Below are positions 6,401 through 7,103 of a DNA stretch of 7,103 bases, one piece after another. The notes under the pieces were generated by a model, which worked only from the letters and a program-made list of their open reading frames with translations, made no database searches and had not been told where the DNA came from. A program made the translations under genes and the position numbers. Where the stretch lies: contig JAKQGT010000234.1 in the NCBI GenBank assembly GCA_029556005.1, positions 1 through 7,103 on the forward strand, in the 5' to 3' direction. The stretch's first letter is position 1; every line of letters starts with the position of its first letter. The DNA is from Chlamydiota bacterium. Its GTDB lineage: Bacteria > Chlamydiota > Chlamydiia > Chlamydiales > Simkaniaceae.

Positions 6401-7103
6401 GAAGTGGGATATCATCACAAACTTGCTTGAAGAGATGACGAAGTCCCTTTTCAAGGAATCTTACCATACTCCCGTTCTCGATGAGCTTGTTCTAGACCAA
6501 CTCAAAGAACTCGAGCGGCAGATTTTGCAAGATAGTCAAGAAGAAAGAGGGGGAATGCTAGAGCATGAATCACCTCTGATCAAAAGGCAGATCCGTGAAG
6601 CTTTTGCGAACCTTTTTGAAGCGATTGAAATCGATAGCAAAGATACCTCTCAAGAAGTGGATGACCACGGATTAAATCCCACCACAAAGTGGGCTAAAAT
6701 CCAACTAAAGTCCAATCTCAAAGAGCTTCTAACCTCCCTTCTTGTGGTCTCTTCCCAATCCTTTCTCCATAAAGAGCAGATGCACGAACTCCTCTTGAAA
6801 GTATTGACCACCACCAATGATGGGCTCCGTGGAAAGACAACGATGTTAAAACCTGAAGAACTTCGAGCTCTGAGAGACGAGATCGGGCATGAACCTACAG
6901 CGGGAGAGATCGAGAGAAGAGCCCGCCATATTCATGGAAGGTTGCAAGGAGAAATCGAAGGGAGACTCAATAACATCTTAGAAAATGGGGTCAATCCCGT
7001 CATCAGCCGCACCATCGATCAAGGGCTCAAAGGCCCTTCTGATATGCTTTTAGACTACATTGCTTGGATGGAAAGGCGCCTCTTCTCCTATCCAGGAAGA
7101 GGA
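3489..7103 (+). CDS. giant, mainly helical protein of unknown function (3' end cut by window)
   Basis: From the ATG at 3489 the frame stays open without a stop for 1205 codons to the last base, so the gene continues beyond the window. I do not recognise a family. The N-terminus (MAWYNPLRLVQGARDTAGQL) has no signal peptide. The protein is rich in Leu, Glu, Ala, Gln and Arg, in long stretches typical of alpha-helices with some coiled-coil character. Proline and glycine are scattered, and no enzyme motif or P-loop is visible. Three stretches are markedly more hydrophobic: about 761-785 (VVKLAGHGLLVIMHKLLEFF), about 929-971 (GGLMMRVISIIPHAAIYTLH, then LETLINFLAKQLAKFAIW), and about 1078-1090 (LLTSLLVV). 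They are interrupted by charged or His residues, so they look like amphipathic membrane-binding helices rather than classic transmembrane segments. A strong promoter and Shine-Dalgarno precede it. A secreted effector or host-membrane-associated role is possible in a chlamydia-like bacterium but is only a guess. Several short opposite-strand or shifted frames inside it are shadows. Confidence 0.88.
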   Translation, partial: MAWYNPLRLVQGARDTAGQLDALYKQYLIMDQEATVPLKEALGNVRALMDHHLKTGSLDGEEGLIEETIRSLTVIIDSETPERIFPSPALEEAPAREHAQRIQRQCQPLTQNLRDFTSVGLVKPEVPVIARQLQEVYETLDIEKRKQVGPIARGMDAIIKRVHEEYQKTTGQAEQAAEARRTASNQHPLLKLLGLLGTYQNNSAFLEDRRQIDLYNALFELNNYGTHFEGILEHVLEEGRLPASNPAIFKKISNFLQKKIHHGGVQTQEQMRPLHMAVYNRAALLEDIVPQGVRDGGDGGKRAWAKEYIKGEIAEDGQLAECVRIAREETKFRQLALFTCRYRQLKLTQSESQQKALKLHIFALAFPAENGVAEATRLQRALRVIRGEEDPTVEGQALRHAIAQMTLSTLNNDEDRIRFGASVIPLNAEAVGGDWPSTPSEKGLAEAMWLAVAHFEDLQKCEELHQQLRGAQECRITDLPTQLDILISILEKEPQLLEDGGERMLAELSQIILGWVNLAVREMKNYRNADETEIDRKFEKVTQLIAKGKYLDGIRLAQRLIEESPVGLRMWREAEVASPKDLFSATLEDFRTVSAPIKPPKSQAEVKRKLGIAEEAPVGDWDAAWESVIEKERHKLVRNACDFTAFNVALRYVMGFSAEERESVYKKLLESLEAVAGHNRNYNGPDLRERVKQAIASVCKKFPHEITDESVEKILIALDEVRNAGYDAERTAKELHETLYFSLLWEVIDHANPNSIIPSSVVKLAGHGLLVIMHKLLEFFIRPFAESLLQAIQRDVVLPTNGALTETHLSPIKSLGKALDSYTSAKKAWSELKSDQAKGHVAALAERTLIGKDEQEAMEIILDNPAYYHGYDPREIDLEVGYLAVDHFLQVTDFSKKTEAWHELISYNAQRPLIASPSTPLEEWINTIGGLMMRVISIIPHAAIYTLHFCLKVLETLINFLAKQLAKFAIWKWDIITNLLEEMTKSLFKESYHTPVLDELVLDQLKELERQILQDSQEERGGMLEHESPLIKRQIREAFANLFEAIEIDSKDTSQEVDDHGLNPTTKWAKIQLKSNLKELLTSLLVVSSQSFLHKEQMHELLLKVLTTTNDGLRGKTTMLKPEELRALRDEIGHEPTAGEIERRARHIHGRLQGEIEGRLNNILENGVNPVISRTIDQGLKGPSDMLLDYIAWMERRLFSYPGRG

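Noticed and set aside
1..7103. CRISPR array or tRNA genes
   Set aside because: No regularly spaced direct repeats and no cloverleaf-like sequence with a T-loop signature were seen.

Overview
This window looks like bacterial chromosome from an intracellular-lifestyle Gram-negative, most likely a Chlamydia-related bacterium (Simkania/Parachlamydia/Waddlia type). The clues are a short bacterial 4.5S SRP RNA, a MOMP-like outer-membrane barrel with a C-terminal Phe, a DUF4143-type ATPase, very large acidic/helical proteins with no recognisable family, AT-rich spacers and moderate-GC genes. The lineage is inferred from general resemblance, not from a search.

Layout, left to right. (1) 19-161: a complete stand-alone SRP RNA gene (ffs) with its own sigma70-like promoter and U-tract end. 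(2) 198-279: an AT-rich spacer holding a 41-bp near-perfect palindrome flanked by an 11-bp direct repeat, with a promoter whose -35 lies in the palindrome arm. (3) 287-1486: an ATP-binding DUF4143 protein, probably translated from a leaderless mRNA. (4) 1558-2577: an exported outer-membrane beta-barrel (MOMP-like) with its own promoter at 1500-1528. (5) 2567-3181, minus strand: a MazG-type nucleoside triphosphate pyrophosphohydrolase, convergent with the barrel gene and overlapping it by 11 bp. (6) 3183-3347: a 165-bp imperfect palindrome, MITE-like, starting one base upstream of the mazG ATG. (7) 3431-3459: a strong promoter. (8) 3489 to the window edge: one uninterrupted 1205-codon frame encoding a giant, mostly helical protein of unknown function, cut by the window end.

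The genes do not form an obvious pathway. Each plus-strand transcription unit has its own promoter, and all four show a 17-bp spacer between -35 and -10. The loci therefore look like independently transcribed housekeeping genes (ffs, mazG) interleaved with lineage-specific surface and unknown genes and small palindromic repeats. The two items most worth attention are the palindromic element fused to the mazG start and the giant unknown protein.
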